In this document: positions 1-7,240 of the stretch, in pieces
How positions within the stretch are numbered: position 1 is the stretch's first letter
Layout of the letters: each line of letters opens with the position of its first letter
Assembly: GCF_001643305.1 (NCBI RefSeq)
Contig: NZ_LSGW01000039.1
Location: 1 to 37,697, forward strand
Origin: Aeromonas salmonicida subsp. salmonicida
GTDB lineage: Bacteria; Pseudomonadota; Gammaproteobacteria; Enterobacterales; Aeromonadaceae
Direction of reading: 5' to 3'
Length of the DNA: 37,697 nt
The notes under the pieces: generated by a model
Seen by the model: only the letters and a program-made list of their open reading frames with translations
What the model was told of the DNA's origin: nothing
Databases searched by the model: none
Program-made: the position numbers and the translations under genes

Positions 1-18
1 GTCCCTCTCTTCGCACCA
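1..18 (+). tRNA. 3' end of a tRNA-Leu, cut by the window start
   Basis: These 18 bases are identical to the last 18 bases (T-arm, acceptor strand and CCA) of the complete tRNA-Leu at 90-175, so they are the end of an upstream tandem copy. Confidence 0.85.
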
Positions 19-89
19 TGATTCTGACATGTAAAAACAGAGCAATGCGTTCCAACCGCATTTAAAAACCAGCTGGAGAAAATCAGTGT

Positions 90-175
90 GCGAAGGTGGC
101 GGAATTGGTAGACGCGCTAGCTTCAGGTGTTAGTGTCCCACGGATGTGAGGGTTCGAGTCCCTCTCTTCGCACCA
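90..175 (+). tRNA. tRNA-Leu (anticodon CAG)
   Basis: An 86-nt class II tRNA with encoded CCA. The acceptor strands GCGAAGG and TCTTCGC pair with one G-U. The anticodon stem CTAGC/GTTAG encloses the loop TTCAGGT, so the anticodon is CAG and it reads CUG. The long variable arm and the GGTTCGAGTCC T-arm are present. It follows another tRNA-Leu end by 71 bases and is probably cotranscribed with it. Confidence 0.95.
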
Positions 176-185
176 TTCCTTATAT

Positions 186-223
186 AAAAGGCCCATCACG
201 AAAGTGATGGGCCTTTTGTTTTT
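186..223 (+). terminator. Rho-independent terminator of the tRNA-Leu transcript
   Basis: A 14-bp perfect stem (186-199 with 204-217), GAAA loop, followed by a T-rich run to 223. It lies 10 bases after the tRNA and ends well before the ATG at 285. Confidence 0.9.
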
Positions 224-284
224 ACTCCTTGTTATGACTATGCTTTTGACAACTTACCGCCCATCGTCATGCCAAGGAGCGCAT

Positions 285-557
285 ATGATACTGGATACCG
301 ATATTCACAACTTCTATGAACATCTGGTGCTCAAGGAGATCGAAAAGCAGGGGCTGAATCAGAAACTGAACAGCGAGCAGATGGCCGATCTCTGTTGCCT
401 GACCCTGAACCAGCTGCCTTCCCACTATATTCGCCACGATGTCGACATGATCTACTTTCTGACCGACGCCAAGCGTACCGAGATGGAAAACAACGTCATC
501 GCATCCCTCAAACAGGCGCGAGAGAAGGTCAAGAACGCCCCCCCAGCCCAGTCATAA
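285..557 (+). CDS. ComFB-like small protein (late competence development family)
   Basis: A 90-residue soluble protein. The pattern near residues 4-25 (DTDIHNFYEHLVLKEIE), the short CCLTLNQLP segment and the following PSHYIRHDVDMIYFL resemble the ComFB family, whose founding member sits in the Bacillus comF operon; the biochemical role is unknown. The reading frame stays open upstream to 204, but that part runs through the tRNA terminator, so I choose ATG 285, which has AAGGAG 5 bases upstream. Its stop overlaps by 6 bases the end of the convergent gene at 552-761. No competence genes are nearby, so a competence role is not supported here. Confidence 0.8.
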   Translation: MILDTDIHNFYEHLVLKEIEKQGLNQKLNSEQMADLCCLTLNQLPSHYIRHDVDMIYFLTDAKRTEMENNVIASLKQAREKVKNAPPAQS

Positions 558-761
558 CCAGGGTTGCTGCCAGAGCAAAGCCGCTATGCCTGTCATCCCG
601 GCCACCGGCAGCAGTATCAGGACAGGTCTCAGCCTGGGTTCCAGCATGACCCAGGCAGCCAGCACAAAACCCAGACTCCAGATGCCGTACTCCTTTTCCT
701 GACCCCAGCCCAGCACGGCCAGCAGTCCGACCAGCAGCACGACTCTCACGATCCAGATCAT
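552..761 (-). CDS. Small hydrophobic membrane protein, possibly iron-regulated
   Basis: A 69-residue protein with two or three predicted hydrophobic segments (about residues 3-19, 26-40 and 46-63), split by short charged stretches (QEKE, EPRLR). I do not recognise a family. Support for it being real: an AGAGGA Shine-Dalgarno 9 bases before the start and a near-perfect Fur box 25 bases upstream (786-800). It converges with the ComFB-like gene and overlaps its end. Fur control would place it with iron-limitation genes, but no transport partner is visible. An antisense frame at 564-788 is also open, so coding potential alone is not decisive. Confidence 0.6.
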   Translation of the reverse strand: MIWIVRVVLLVGLLAVLGWGQEKEYGIWSLGFVLAAWVMLEPRLRPVLILLPVAGMTGIAALLWQQPWL

Positions 762-785
762 GGTGATATATCCTCTTGCATCACT

Positions 786-800
786 TGATAACGATTATCA
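786..800. promoter_or_regulatory. Fur box
   Basis: TGATAACGATTATCA matches the 7-1-7 Fur consensus TGATAAT-N-ATTATCA at 13 of 14 defined positions. It sits 25 bases upstream of the minus-strand start at 761, well placed to repress that small membrane protein. The rest of 762-1062 holds the AT-rich promoter region (about 880-940) and structured leader of the downstream antiporter. Confidence 0.7.
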
Positions 801-986
801 TTTGTATTTTATGAGTATGCAATCAGACTTTGCTATCGGTGTCGAATGTCACATTCGGGCCAATAGAGCGCTCAAATACAGGTTATGAGATCAACTAATT
901 TGTAATTTTTTCAATCAAAATTGCATTTTTGCTAAATCAGTTGGGATTTGTCCCCCTAGGTTTGTGGTAGATTGCGGCCTCTTTTG

Positions 987-1034
987 GGTTGGCCCCTCGG
1001 GATACAGGTATCCACAGGACGAGAGGGACCGACC
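987..1034 (+). ncRNA. Structured 5' leader RNA of the nhaC-like gene, candidate cis-regulator
   Basis: A compact fold directly upstream of the antiporter. GGTTGG (987-992) pairs with CCGACC (1029-1034), CCC (993-995) with GGG (1025-1027) and CTCG (996-999) with CGAG (1020-1023): 13 pairs interrupted by single bulged A residues at 1024 and 1028. Inside is the hairpin GGATA-CAGG-TATCC (1000-1013), followed by an unpaired ACAGGA (1014-1019). The motif ACAGG occurs twice, spanning the hairpin loop and again in the bulge. No T-run follows, and the ribosome binding site AGGAAG is 18 bases downstream, which would suit translational control. Known Li+ (nhaA-I/II) and Na+ (DUF1646) riboswitches precede cation transporter genes; I could not confirm membership in any class. 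Confidence 0.5.
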
Positions 1035-1062
1035 TTGGCGAGCAAGAGTTTAGGAAGCATCT

Positions 1063-2472
1063 ATGCAAAACCAGCAAAACCAAATTCGATTACCGGGCAT
1101 GTTGCAGGTATTTGGCTGTCTGGCCATTTTCCTGGCCCTGGCATTCTCGTTCACCAGCGTACTGGACCTGCCAATTCAGTTGGCACTGTTCATCGCCTGG
1201 TTCGTCATCATGGGGCTCGGCATCAAGCTGGGTCATGATTACAAATCCCTGGAGCAAGCCGCCGTTGACGGTGTCTCCAAAGGGATGGGGGCCATCCTGA
1301 TCCTGGTCTCCGTCGGCGCCCTGGTCGGCACCTGGATCGCGGGTGGTATAGTCCCCAGCATCATCTACTTCGGCCTCAAGGTAATACACCCGTCCATCTT
1401 CCTGCTGGCAACGCTGATCATCTGCTCCCTCACCTCGCTGGCCACCGGTACCTCCTGGGGCTCTGCCGCCACCGCCGGCATAGCCATGATGGGGATAGGT
1501 CACAGTCTGGGCGTCCCTGCGCCACTGGTGGCGGGTGCCGTGCTCTCCGGCGTCTACTTCGGTGACAAGCTCTCCCCCCTCTCCGATTCAGTGGTACTGG
1601 CCTCCACCATGTCCAATGTCGATGTGGTGGAACACATCAAGGGGATGCTGCCCATCAGCCTGCTCTCCTACATCATTACGGCCGCACTGTTTACCGTGGT
1701 CGGCATGCAGTATTCGGGCAACGTCAGCCTGGAGCAGGTCAATCTGGTGATGGAGGCGCTCGACAGTCAGTTCAACATCACCCCGCTGGCCATAGTGCCG
1801 GTGGTGCTGGTACTGGGCCTGCTGGCAAATCGCAAGCCCGCCTTCCCGGTGATCAGTTTCGGCGCTCTGCTGGGGCTTGTCTGGGCCATAGCGTTCCAGG
1901 ACATGGATCCGGTCAAGGCGATGCATTCCGCCTACAGTCCCTTCCCCATTACCTCAGGCATCGGCTTTATCGACAACATACTGGGGCGCGGCGGCATGGA
2001 ATCCATGCTGGGTTCGGTCGCCGTCATCATCTTCGGTCTGGGCTTTGGTGGCCTGCTGGAGAAGGTAGGTATTCTGGAAGTGATCGCCAATGCCTTCGAG
2101 AAGCGCATCAACAGTGTCGGCAGCCTGACCAGCCACACCATAGGCACCGCCTTCCTGGCCAACGTATTTGGTTCGGCCATGTATGTGTCGCTGATCCTGA
2201 CTCCCAAGATCATGGCCAAGAACTACGACCGGCTGGGACTGGCACGCAAGAACCTCTCCCGCAACGCCGAGTTCGGCGGCACCCTCACCTGCGGCATGGT
2301 GCCCTGGAGCGACAACGGTATCTTCATGGCCGGGGTACTGGGGGTGGCGACCCTCGACTACCTGCCCTACATGTGGCTCAGCTTCACCTGCATCATAGTG
2401 ACCATCACCCTCGCCTATCTGGGCAAAGCGGTGAATAGGGTTCTCGTCATCGAAGCTGCCAGCTCCCGCTGA
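1063..2472 (+). CDS. nhaC: NhaC-family Na+/H+ antiporter
   Basis: A 469-residue inner-membrane protein with about 11-12 hydrophobic segments. The family signature is clear around residues 125-180: TGTSWGSAATAGIAMM, then LVAGAVLSGVYFGDKLSPLSDSVVLAS. A second conserved stretch near residues 345-415 contains GTAFLANVFGSAMYVS and GGTLTCGMVPWSDNGIFM. NhaC proteins exchange cytoplasmic Na+ for external H+ and serve in Na+ and alkaline pH tolerance; some relatives exchange organic substrates, so the exact ion is inferred. ATG 1063 has AGGAAG 5 bases upstream. The gene is monocistronic, with a strong terminator after it and a folded leader before it. Confidence 0.9.
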   Translation: MQNQQNQIRLPGMLQVFGCLAIFLALAFSFTSVLDLPIQLALFIAWFVIMGLGIKLGHDYKSLEQAAVDGVSKGMGAILILVSVGALVGTWIAGGIVPSIIYFGLKVIHPSIFLLATLIICSLTSLATGTSWGSAATAGIAMMGIGHSLGVPAPLVAGAVLSGVYFGDKLSPLSDSVVLASTMSNVDVVEHIKGMLPISLLSYIITAALFTVVGMQYSGNVSLEQVNLVMEALDSQFNITPLAIVPVVLVLGLLANRKPAFPVISFGALLGLVWAIAFQDMDPVKAMHSAYSPFPITSGIGFIDNILGRGGMESMLGSVAVIIFGLGFGGLLEKVGILEVIANAFEKRINSVGSLTSHTIGTAFLANVFGSAMYVSLILTPKIMAKNYDRLGLARKNLSRNAEFGGTLTCGMVPWSDNGIFMAGVLGVATLDYLPYMWLSFTCIIVTITLAYLGKAVNRVLVIEAASSR

Positions 2473-2484
2473 TCGACACAGCAA

Positions 2485-2516
2485 ACAACAAAGGCGCCTC
2501 AGGGCGCCTTTGTTGT
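2485..2516. terminator. Bidirectional terminator between nhaC and the secreted-protein gene
   Basis: A 14-bp perfect stem (2485-2498 with 2503-2516) with TCAG loop. A/T-rich flanks on both arms let it serve both convergent genes. Confidence 0.85.
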
Positions 2517-2563
2517 GTCTGGACAGTTTTCAGGGGTAGAAACCGCGGCTGATGTGGCTCGGC

Positions 2564-2890
2564 TTAGCGCTGCTTGCCGCTGCCGATACCGAACGGGATG
2601 CGGTAGTCGCTGCTCTGCTCACCCAGACTCACGGTCAGGTTGCCCTGAGTGCGGCTCGGAATACGTACCTGCTGGGTGCCCATCAGATTGGCGTGAACGG
2701 AAGCCACCACATCCCCTGACTCGTTGCGCACTTCCAGCATGGGGTTGGTTTTGCCATCCACAGCGGCGGTTGCATGCCAGTTCACAAACAGCACGCCCGG
2801 TGCAGCGTTGAAGTCAGCGGGAACGGAAGCCTGAGCAAAACCGGCAGTCATCAGGCCTGCAACGGCCAGCATCTTGATTACCTTTTTCAT
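2564..2890 (-). CDS. Small exported protein of unknown function
   Basis: A 108-residue protein with a classical signal peptide: MKK start, hydrophobic core to about residue 18 and an AQA-type cleavage site (GFAQA-SVPADF). The mature part (about 85 residues) looks like one small beta-rich domain (VLFVNWHATAAV, PMLEVRNESGDVVAS, QVRIPSRTQGNLTVSLG) without cysteines, and is probably periplasmic or secreted. I do not recognise the family. A start at 2896 (MNMKK) is possible, but AAGAGAG lies 9 bases before ATG 2890 and only 3 before ATG 2896, so I prefer 2890. It is a single gene with its own terminator. Confidence 0.75.
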   Translation of the reverse strand: MKKVIKMLAVAGLMTAGFAQASVPADFNAAPGVLFVNWHATAAVDGKTNPMLEVRNESGDVVASVHANLMGTQQVRIPSRTQGNLTVSLGEQSSDYRIPFGIGSGKQR

Positions 2891-3145
2891 GTTCATTCAC
2901 TCTCTTGGTTTTTGTGTCATTGCCAAGGCCGGTTCGGCCTGAATCAATGCATCCTTGCAAGAGGTTATTCAAATAGTATGTAGTTCTTTCACCGACGTCT
3001 GACACTCTGGTTTCTGGTGTCATCGCCTGAAACAACCTGTTATTTGGCCACCTGGCGTTCCTGCCTAAGCGTTGAGTGAATATTAAACACCTCTGCCCAC
3101 CTTTGTTAGCGAGATAAACTGGCCTAGATGTTCAAAAAAACTGAC

Positions 3146-3161
3146 CGTGATGTAAATCACA
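3146..3161. promoter_or_regulatory. CRP-like site in the 2891-3270 gap
   Basis: CGTGA-TGTAAA-TCACA matches TGTGA-N6-TCACA at 9 of 10 positions. It lies about 255 bases upstream of the minus-strand secreted-protein start. On the plus strand it precedes a GGAGG and a 21-codon frame (ATG 3208) that runs into the 3245-3262 hairpin, so it could also drive a short RNA or peptide. Apart from this site, an AT-rich stretch near 2960-3000 and that hairpin, I see nothing in the 380-base gap. Confidence 0.5.
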
Positions 3162-3241
3162 GGTTCAGATACAGCTCACGGTGCAACTGACACTGAACTT
3201 CGGAGGGGATGAGAACCGGGATGAGGGGAAACTTCATGCAT

Positions 3242-3265
3242 AAAGGGCAGGATCCCCTGCCCCTT
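3242..3265 (-). terminator. Terminator-like hairpin after maa
   Basis: Stem GGGCAGG (3245-3251) with CCTGCCC (3256-3262), 4-base loop. On the minus strand only a short TTTA run follows, so the terminator is weak or Rho-assisted. It lies just past the maa stop. Confidence 0.55.
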
Positions 3266-3270
3266 GATAT

Positions 3271-3870
3271 TTAGATGCTCGCCAGCTCCTCTGCCGTCAT
3301 GGGCCGTAAGACCCTGCAAGGATTGCCGACGGCAACCACATTGGCCGGAATGTCTCTGGTGACCACAGAGCCTGCGCCGATCACGCTGTTATCCCCTATG
3401 GTGACACCGGGGCAGATAACTGTGCTGCCGCCGACCCAGACGTTGTTGCCTATGCGCACTGGTTTGCCAAACTCGACCCCCGCCACCCGAGGGACAAGGG
3501 CAACAGGGTGAGCGGCGGTGTAGATCTGCACCCCGGGGGCCAACAGCACGTTGTCGCCGATATGCACCTCGCACACGTCGAGGATGGTGCAGTTGACGTT
3601 GACGTAGAAGTTCTCCCCCACATGGATATTGGCGCCATAGTCGCAGAAGAAAGGCGGGTTGATAGCACACACATTGCCCCGGCTGCCGAGCAGTTCCCGC
3701 AGCAGCGCATCCCGCGCCGGTTTCTCCTGCCAACTGGTGTTGAAGGTGTGATAAAGGAAACGACAGCGCTCACGCGCCGCCTTGAGCTCGGGATCGCCCG
3801 CATCATAGGGCTGACCCGCCACCATCTTTTGCCACTCGGTGCCGTGCACCGGGGCCATTGCTTTTGCCAT
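3271..3870 (-). CDS. maa: Sugar O-acetyltransferase (maltose/galactoside acetyltransferase family)
   Basis: A 199-residue cytoplasmic enzyme that transfers acetyl from acetyl-CoA to sugars. The N-terminal Mac domain is seen in TEWQKMVAGQPYDAGDPEL (residues 11-29), followed by left-handed beta-helix hexapeptide repeats (IHVGEN, VHIGDNVLLAPGV, VRIGNNVWVGG, VTIGDNSVIGAGS). The likely catalytic His is H121 in YTAAHPV. The frame is open to GTG 3885, directly abutting the treC stop, but ATG 3870 has GGTGAG 7 bases upstream and fits the family N-terminus. The 15-base gap after treC suggests one treB-treC-maa transcript, where it may acetylate surplus sugars; that role is inferred. Confidence 0.88.
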   Translation of the reverse strand: MAKAMAPVHGTEWQKMVAGQPYDAGDPELKAARERCRFLYHTFNTSWQEKPARDALLRELLGSRGNVCAINPPFFCDYGANIHVGENFYVNVNCTILDVCEVHIGDNVLLAPGVQIYTAAHPVALVPRVAGVEFGKPVRIGNNVWVGGSTVICPGVTIGDNSVIGAGSVVTRDIPANVVAVGNPCRVLRPMTAEELASI

Positions 3871-3885
3871 CACCTCGCTCACCAC

Positions 3886-5547
3886 CTACTCCACCAGCCA
3901 GATCAGAGATTCATAGGGACGCAGCATACAAGATTGCGGCATTGCCGGGCTATCGGGGTAGTTGCCAAGCAGCAGACGGCCTTCCCTCTCTTGCAGATCT
4001 TGCGGCAAGTCGAAGGCCACAGGCTCACCGTAGAAATTGCTTACCACCAGCAGGGTCTGACCCTTGGCACTGCGGGTATAGGCCCAGATGTGCTGATGGC
4101 CTGGCAACTGCTCCTGATAATCCCCCTGCGTAAAGATGGGATGCGCCTTGCGAAGCGCGATCAGATCCCGGTAGTGCCAGAACACTGAGCCCTGATCGGC
4201 CAGTGCCGCTTCGGCGTTGATCTCGGTGTAATTGGCAGCGGGCCTGAGCCAAGGCGTGCCCTGGGTGAAGCCGGCATTGGGGGCTGTGCTCCACTGCATG
4301 GGTGTACGTGAGTTGTCGCGAGACTTGGCACCGAGAATGGCGAGGATCTCGGCTTTGTTCATGCCTTCGGCCTGCTTGATGGCGAAGATGTTGCGGCTCT
4401 CCACATCCTGGTAATCGTCGATGCTCTGATAACCGGGGTTGGTCATGCCGATCTCCTCCCCCTGATAGATGTAGGGGGTGCCCTGCAGCCCGTGCAGGGT
4501 ACTGGCCAGCATCTTGGCGGCGGCAACGCGATGCTCGCCCTCATCCCCGAAGCGGGAGACGATGCGCGGCTGATCATGGTTGCACCAGAACAGGGCCGAC
4601 CAGCCCTTGCCATGCATGCCGCTCTGCCAGTGGTTGAAGATACGCTTCAGTTCGAGGAAATCGAACGGCGCCTTGGTCCACTTGTCGCCATTGGGATAAT
4701 CGACTTTCAAATGGTGGAAGTTGAACACCATGGAAAGCTCGGAGCCATCAAGGGCACCGTAGCGCTGGCAGTGCTCCAGCGAAGTGGAGGACATCTCACC
4801 CACCGTCATGGCGCCGACCTGGGCGAATACGTCGCGGCTCACATCCTGCAGGAATTCGTGGATGCGCGGCCCGTCGGTATAGAAGCGGCGGCCATCGCCC
4901 ACGTCGTCGTTAGGGAAAGTCTGATCCTTGGATATCAGGTTGATGACATCAAGACGGAAGCCATCAACCCCCTTGCCGGCCCAGAAGTGAATGATGTTTT
5001 TGACCTCGGCGCGCACCGCCGGGTTTTCCCAGTTGAGATCCGCCTGCTCGCGGGCAAACAGGTGCAGATAGTACTGGCCGGTGGCGGCATCCAGCTCCCA
5101 TGCACTGCCACCAAACTTGGATTGCCAGTTGTTCGGCACACCGCCATCCACAGGATCTTTCCAGATGTAGTAGTCGCGGTAGGGGCTGTTCTTATCCCCC
5201 AGCGCAGACTTGAACCAGGCGTGCTCGGTGGAGGTGTGGTTGACCACTATGTCCATCACGATACGAATGTCACGGGCATGAGCTGCCGCCAGCAGCGCCT
5301 CGAAATCGGCCATGGTGCCGTAGGCGGGATCAATCTGGTAGTAATCGGCAATGTCATAGCCGTTGTCCACCTGGGGGGAAACATAAACCGGGGTCAACCA
5401 AAGGGCATCGACCCCCAGGGTCTTGAGATAATCGAGGCGGGCCATGATCCCCTTGAGATCGCCGGTGCCACGGGCGCCCGAATCCTGAAAGCTCTTGGGG
5501 TAGATCTGGTAAATCACGGCACTCTGCCACCAGGGAGTTTGGCTCAT
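3886..5547 (-). CDS. treC: Trehalose-6-phosphate hydrolase
   Basis: A 553-residue GH13 enzyme that splits trehalose 6-phosphate, produced by TreB, into glucose and glucose 6-phosphate in the cytoplasm. It shows MDIVVNHTS (about 98-106), the nucleophile D200 in GFRLDVI, the acid/base E251 in TVGEM and D325 in CNHDQPR. Length matches E. coli TreC (about 550). The frame stays open far upstream on the minus strand, but that extension is the wrong frame of treB; ATG 5547 gives the family start MSQTPWWQSAVIYQIYP with a purine-rich AGAGAAAG before it. It is intact although the upstream transporter gene is interrupted, so its substrate supply is in doubt unless another route exists. Confidence 0.95.
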   Translation of the reverse strand: MSQTPWWQSAVIYQIYPKSFQDSGARGTGDLKGIMARLDYLKTLGVDALWLTPVYVSPQVDNGYDIADYYQIDPAYGTMADFEALLAAAHARDIRIVMDIVVNHTSTEHAWFKSALGDKNSPYRDYYIWKDPVDGGVPNNWQSKFGGSAWELDAATGQYYLHLFAREQADLNWENPAVRAEVKNIIHFWAGKGVDGFRLDVINLISKDQTFPNDDVGDGRRFYTDGPRIHEFLQDVSRDVFAQVGAMTVGEMSSTSLEHCQRYGALDGSELSMVFNFHHLKVDYPNGDKWTKAPFDFLELKRIFNHWQSGMHGKGWSALFWCNHDQPRIVSRFGDEGEHRVAAAKMLASTLHGLQGTPYIYQGEEIGMTNPGYQSIDDYQDVESRNIFAIKQAEGMNKAEILAILGAKSRDNSRTPMQWSTAPNAGFTQGTPWLRPAANYTEINAEAALADQGSVFWHYRDLIALRKAHPIFTQGDYQEQLPGHQHIWAYTRSAKGQTLLVVSNFYGEPVAFDLPQDLQEREGRLLLGNYPDSPAMPQSCMLRPYESLIWLVE

Positions 5548-5580
5548 GGGTCTTTCTCTTGTCTCGAATAAAAAATGGAG

Positions 5581-5607
5581 AGGGCGGCCCCCTTGCGAGG
5601 CCGCCCT
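5581..5607 (-). terminator. Intercistronic hairpin between treB and treC
   Basis: A 9-bp perfect stem (AGGGCGGCC with GGCCGCCCT) and 9-base loop. On the minus strand it is followed by CTCCATTTTTTATT, so it could act as a partial terminator or a stabiliser that sets the treC:treB ratio. Confidence 0.55.
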
Positions 5608-5618
5608 GATGAGTGGAC

Positions 5619-7049
5619 TCAAGCGATGGCTTGAGCCAGTTTGCCCGAGGCCTGTTGACGCTTGTAGACCAGCAGGGTCAGCACCAGGGGCACCACTATC
5701 GCCACCAGCATGGCGATGGCGTAGATGGCCCAGTATTGCGGCTGAATGGAGAGGATACCCGGCAGGCCCCCTACCCCTATGCCGTTGGCCATCACACCGG
5801 CGAAGCCGCAGATGAGGGCCGCGCAGCTCGAGCCCACCATGGCGCACAGCATGGGGAACTTGTACTTGAGGTTGATGCCGTACATGGCCGGTTCTGTCAC
5901 CCCCAGGTAAGCCGAGATAGCGGCAGGCACGGAGATCTCCCGCTCGTTCTCCTTGCGGCTGATGAGGATGATCCCTACGACGGCAGATGCCTGGGCGATA
6001 TTGGACAGGGCGATCAGCGGCCATATCGGGGTGCCCCCCATGCTCTGCATCAGCTGCAAGTCCACCGCGTTGGTGGTGTGGTGGATGCCAGTGATGACCA
6101 GGGGCGCATAGAGGAAGCCGAACAGGGCGGCACCAATGGGCGCGAAGGAGCCGGTCATGGCGGCCTTGGCGGCAAAGCCAACACCGTCACCAATCCAGCG
6201 ACCGAAGGGGCCGATAAAGGCGTGCGCCACTATCACCGCCAGCAGCAGGGAGATAAAGGGCACTATCACCAGATAGAGATACGCCGGAATGATGCGCTTG
6301 AGGTTGGTTTCAACCCAGGCCAGGAATACCCCCGCCAGCAGGGCCGGAATGACCTGGGCCTGATAACCCACCTTTTGAATGACAAAGAGGCCGAAGTCCC
6401 ATACTTCCGGGGTCTGCTGGCCGATGCCATAGGCATTCATCAGCTGCGGTGAGACCAGGGTGATACCCAGCACGATACCGAGGATCTCGGAGCCGCCCAT
6501 CTTCTTGACCGCGGACTAGCAGACACCCACCGGCAGGAAGTGGAAGATGGCCTCGCCCAGCAACCAGAGGAAGGCGTGCACCTGAGCCCAAAACTGGCTG
6601 ATCTCGACCAGGGTGTGGGTCCCGTCGTCGAACATCTTGATGTCGCCGATGACGTTGCGAAAACCCAGGATCAAACCGCCTGTGATGATGGCGGGCAACA
6701 AGGGCACGAAGATCTCCGCCAGGTGGGAGATGCCGCGCTCCAGCGGATTCATGTTCTGACGGGCAGCCAGCTTGGCGGCATCCTTGCTGCCACCGCTGAC
6801 ACCAATCTCCTCGGTGAGCGCCTTGTACCAGTCATCCACCTCGTTGCCGATCACCACCTGGAACTGGCCAGCATTGGTGAAGCAACCCTTTACCGCCGGT
6901 ATGGTCTCGATGGCCTTGCTGTCAGCTTTCGCCGGATCGTTCAGGACGAAGCGCAACCGGGTCAGGCAGTGGCTGACGGTGGCGATGTTCTCCTTGCCGC
7001 CGATCTTGTCGATCAGGGTGGCAAGCTGCTGTGCGTTGATCTTGGACAT
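5619..7049 (-). pseudogene. treB: PTS trehalose-specific EIIBC, interrupted by an in-frame amber codon
   Basis: The full frame would be 476 residues, the usual TreB length. An N-terminal EIIB domain (about 1-90) has the phosphorylated Cys C28 in TVSHCLTRLRF; an EIIC domain (about 105-470) follows with about ten membrane segments. TreB takes up trehalose as trehalose 6-phosphate using EIIA-Glc. Codon 178 (minus-strand TAG at 6518-6516) is a stop within FHFLPVGVC-stop-SAVKKMGG; E. coli TreB has Trp here, so TGG to TAG is the simplest change. The frame on both sides is uninterrupted and otherwise well conserved. The start is ATG 7049 with GAGGGA upstream; a further upstream start at 7139 lacks such a site. 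A recent nonsense mutation, amber suppression or a sequencing error are all possible. Confidence 0.9.
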
Positions 7050-7123
7050 GAGTCTTCCCTCTGTGACTCCATTGATATTGGTCTGCCTCGCCCTTTTGGG
7101 CCAGTCTGTCGGCCGGAGCGTTT

Positions 7124-7142
7124 TTGGTATCGTTCCCATTTA
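7124..7142. promoter_or_regulatory. Secondary TreR operator (half-site)
   Basis: Contains CGTTCCCATTT (7131-7141), identical to the right half of the perfect palindrome at 7167-7188, while the left half is degenerate. It lies about 75 bases upstream of the treB start, with a 40-base spacing from the main operator that could allow cooperative binding. Confidence 0.6.
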
Positions 7143-7166
7143 GCATGCAGCCAATTTGATCAGATC

Positions 7167-7188
7167 GAAATGGGAACGTTCCCATTTC
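7167..7188. promoter_or_regulatory. Main TreR operator (22-bp perfect palindrome)
   Basis: A perfect inverted repeat with core GGGAACGTTCCC, the central-CG form bound by LacI/GalR-family proteins and close to the E. coli TreR site as I recall it. It lies between treR and treB, about 120 bases upstream of treB. Confidence 0.85.
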
Positions 7189-7203
7189 GTGGTCAACATC
7201 ACA
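7188..7203. promoter_or_regulatory. Possible CRP site upstream of treB
   Basis: CGTGG-TCAACA-TCACA matches the CRP consensus at 8 of 10 defined positions, directly upstream of the main TreR operator. Catabolite control of tre operons is known in enterics; this site is only a candidate. Confidence 0.35.
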
Positions 7204-7240
7204 GAAAGCGCGTTTTTTGTGCAGGACTAAGTGATGGGGC

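Noticed and set aside
4492..5571. A 359-codon open frame on the plus strand
   Set aside because: Antisense to treC, whose GH13 active-site motifs are all present.
5548..6024. Upstream extension of the treC frame
   Set aside because: It overlaps treB in another frame, and TreC homologues begin at the ATG at 5547.
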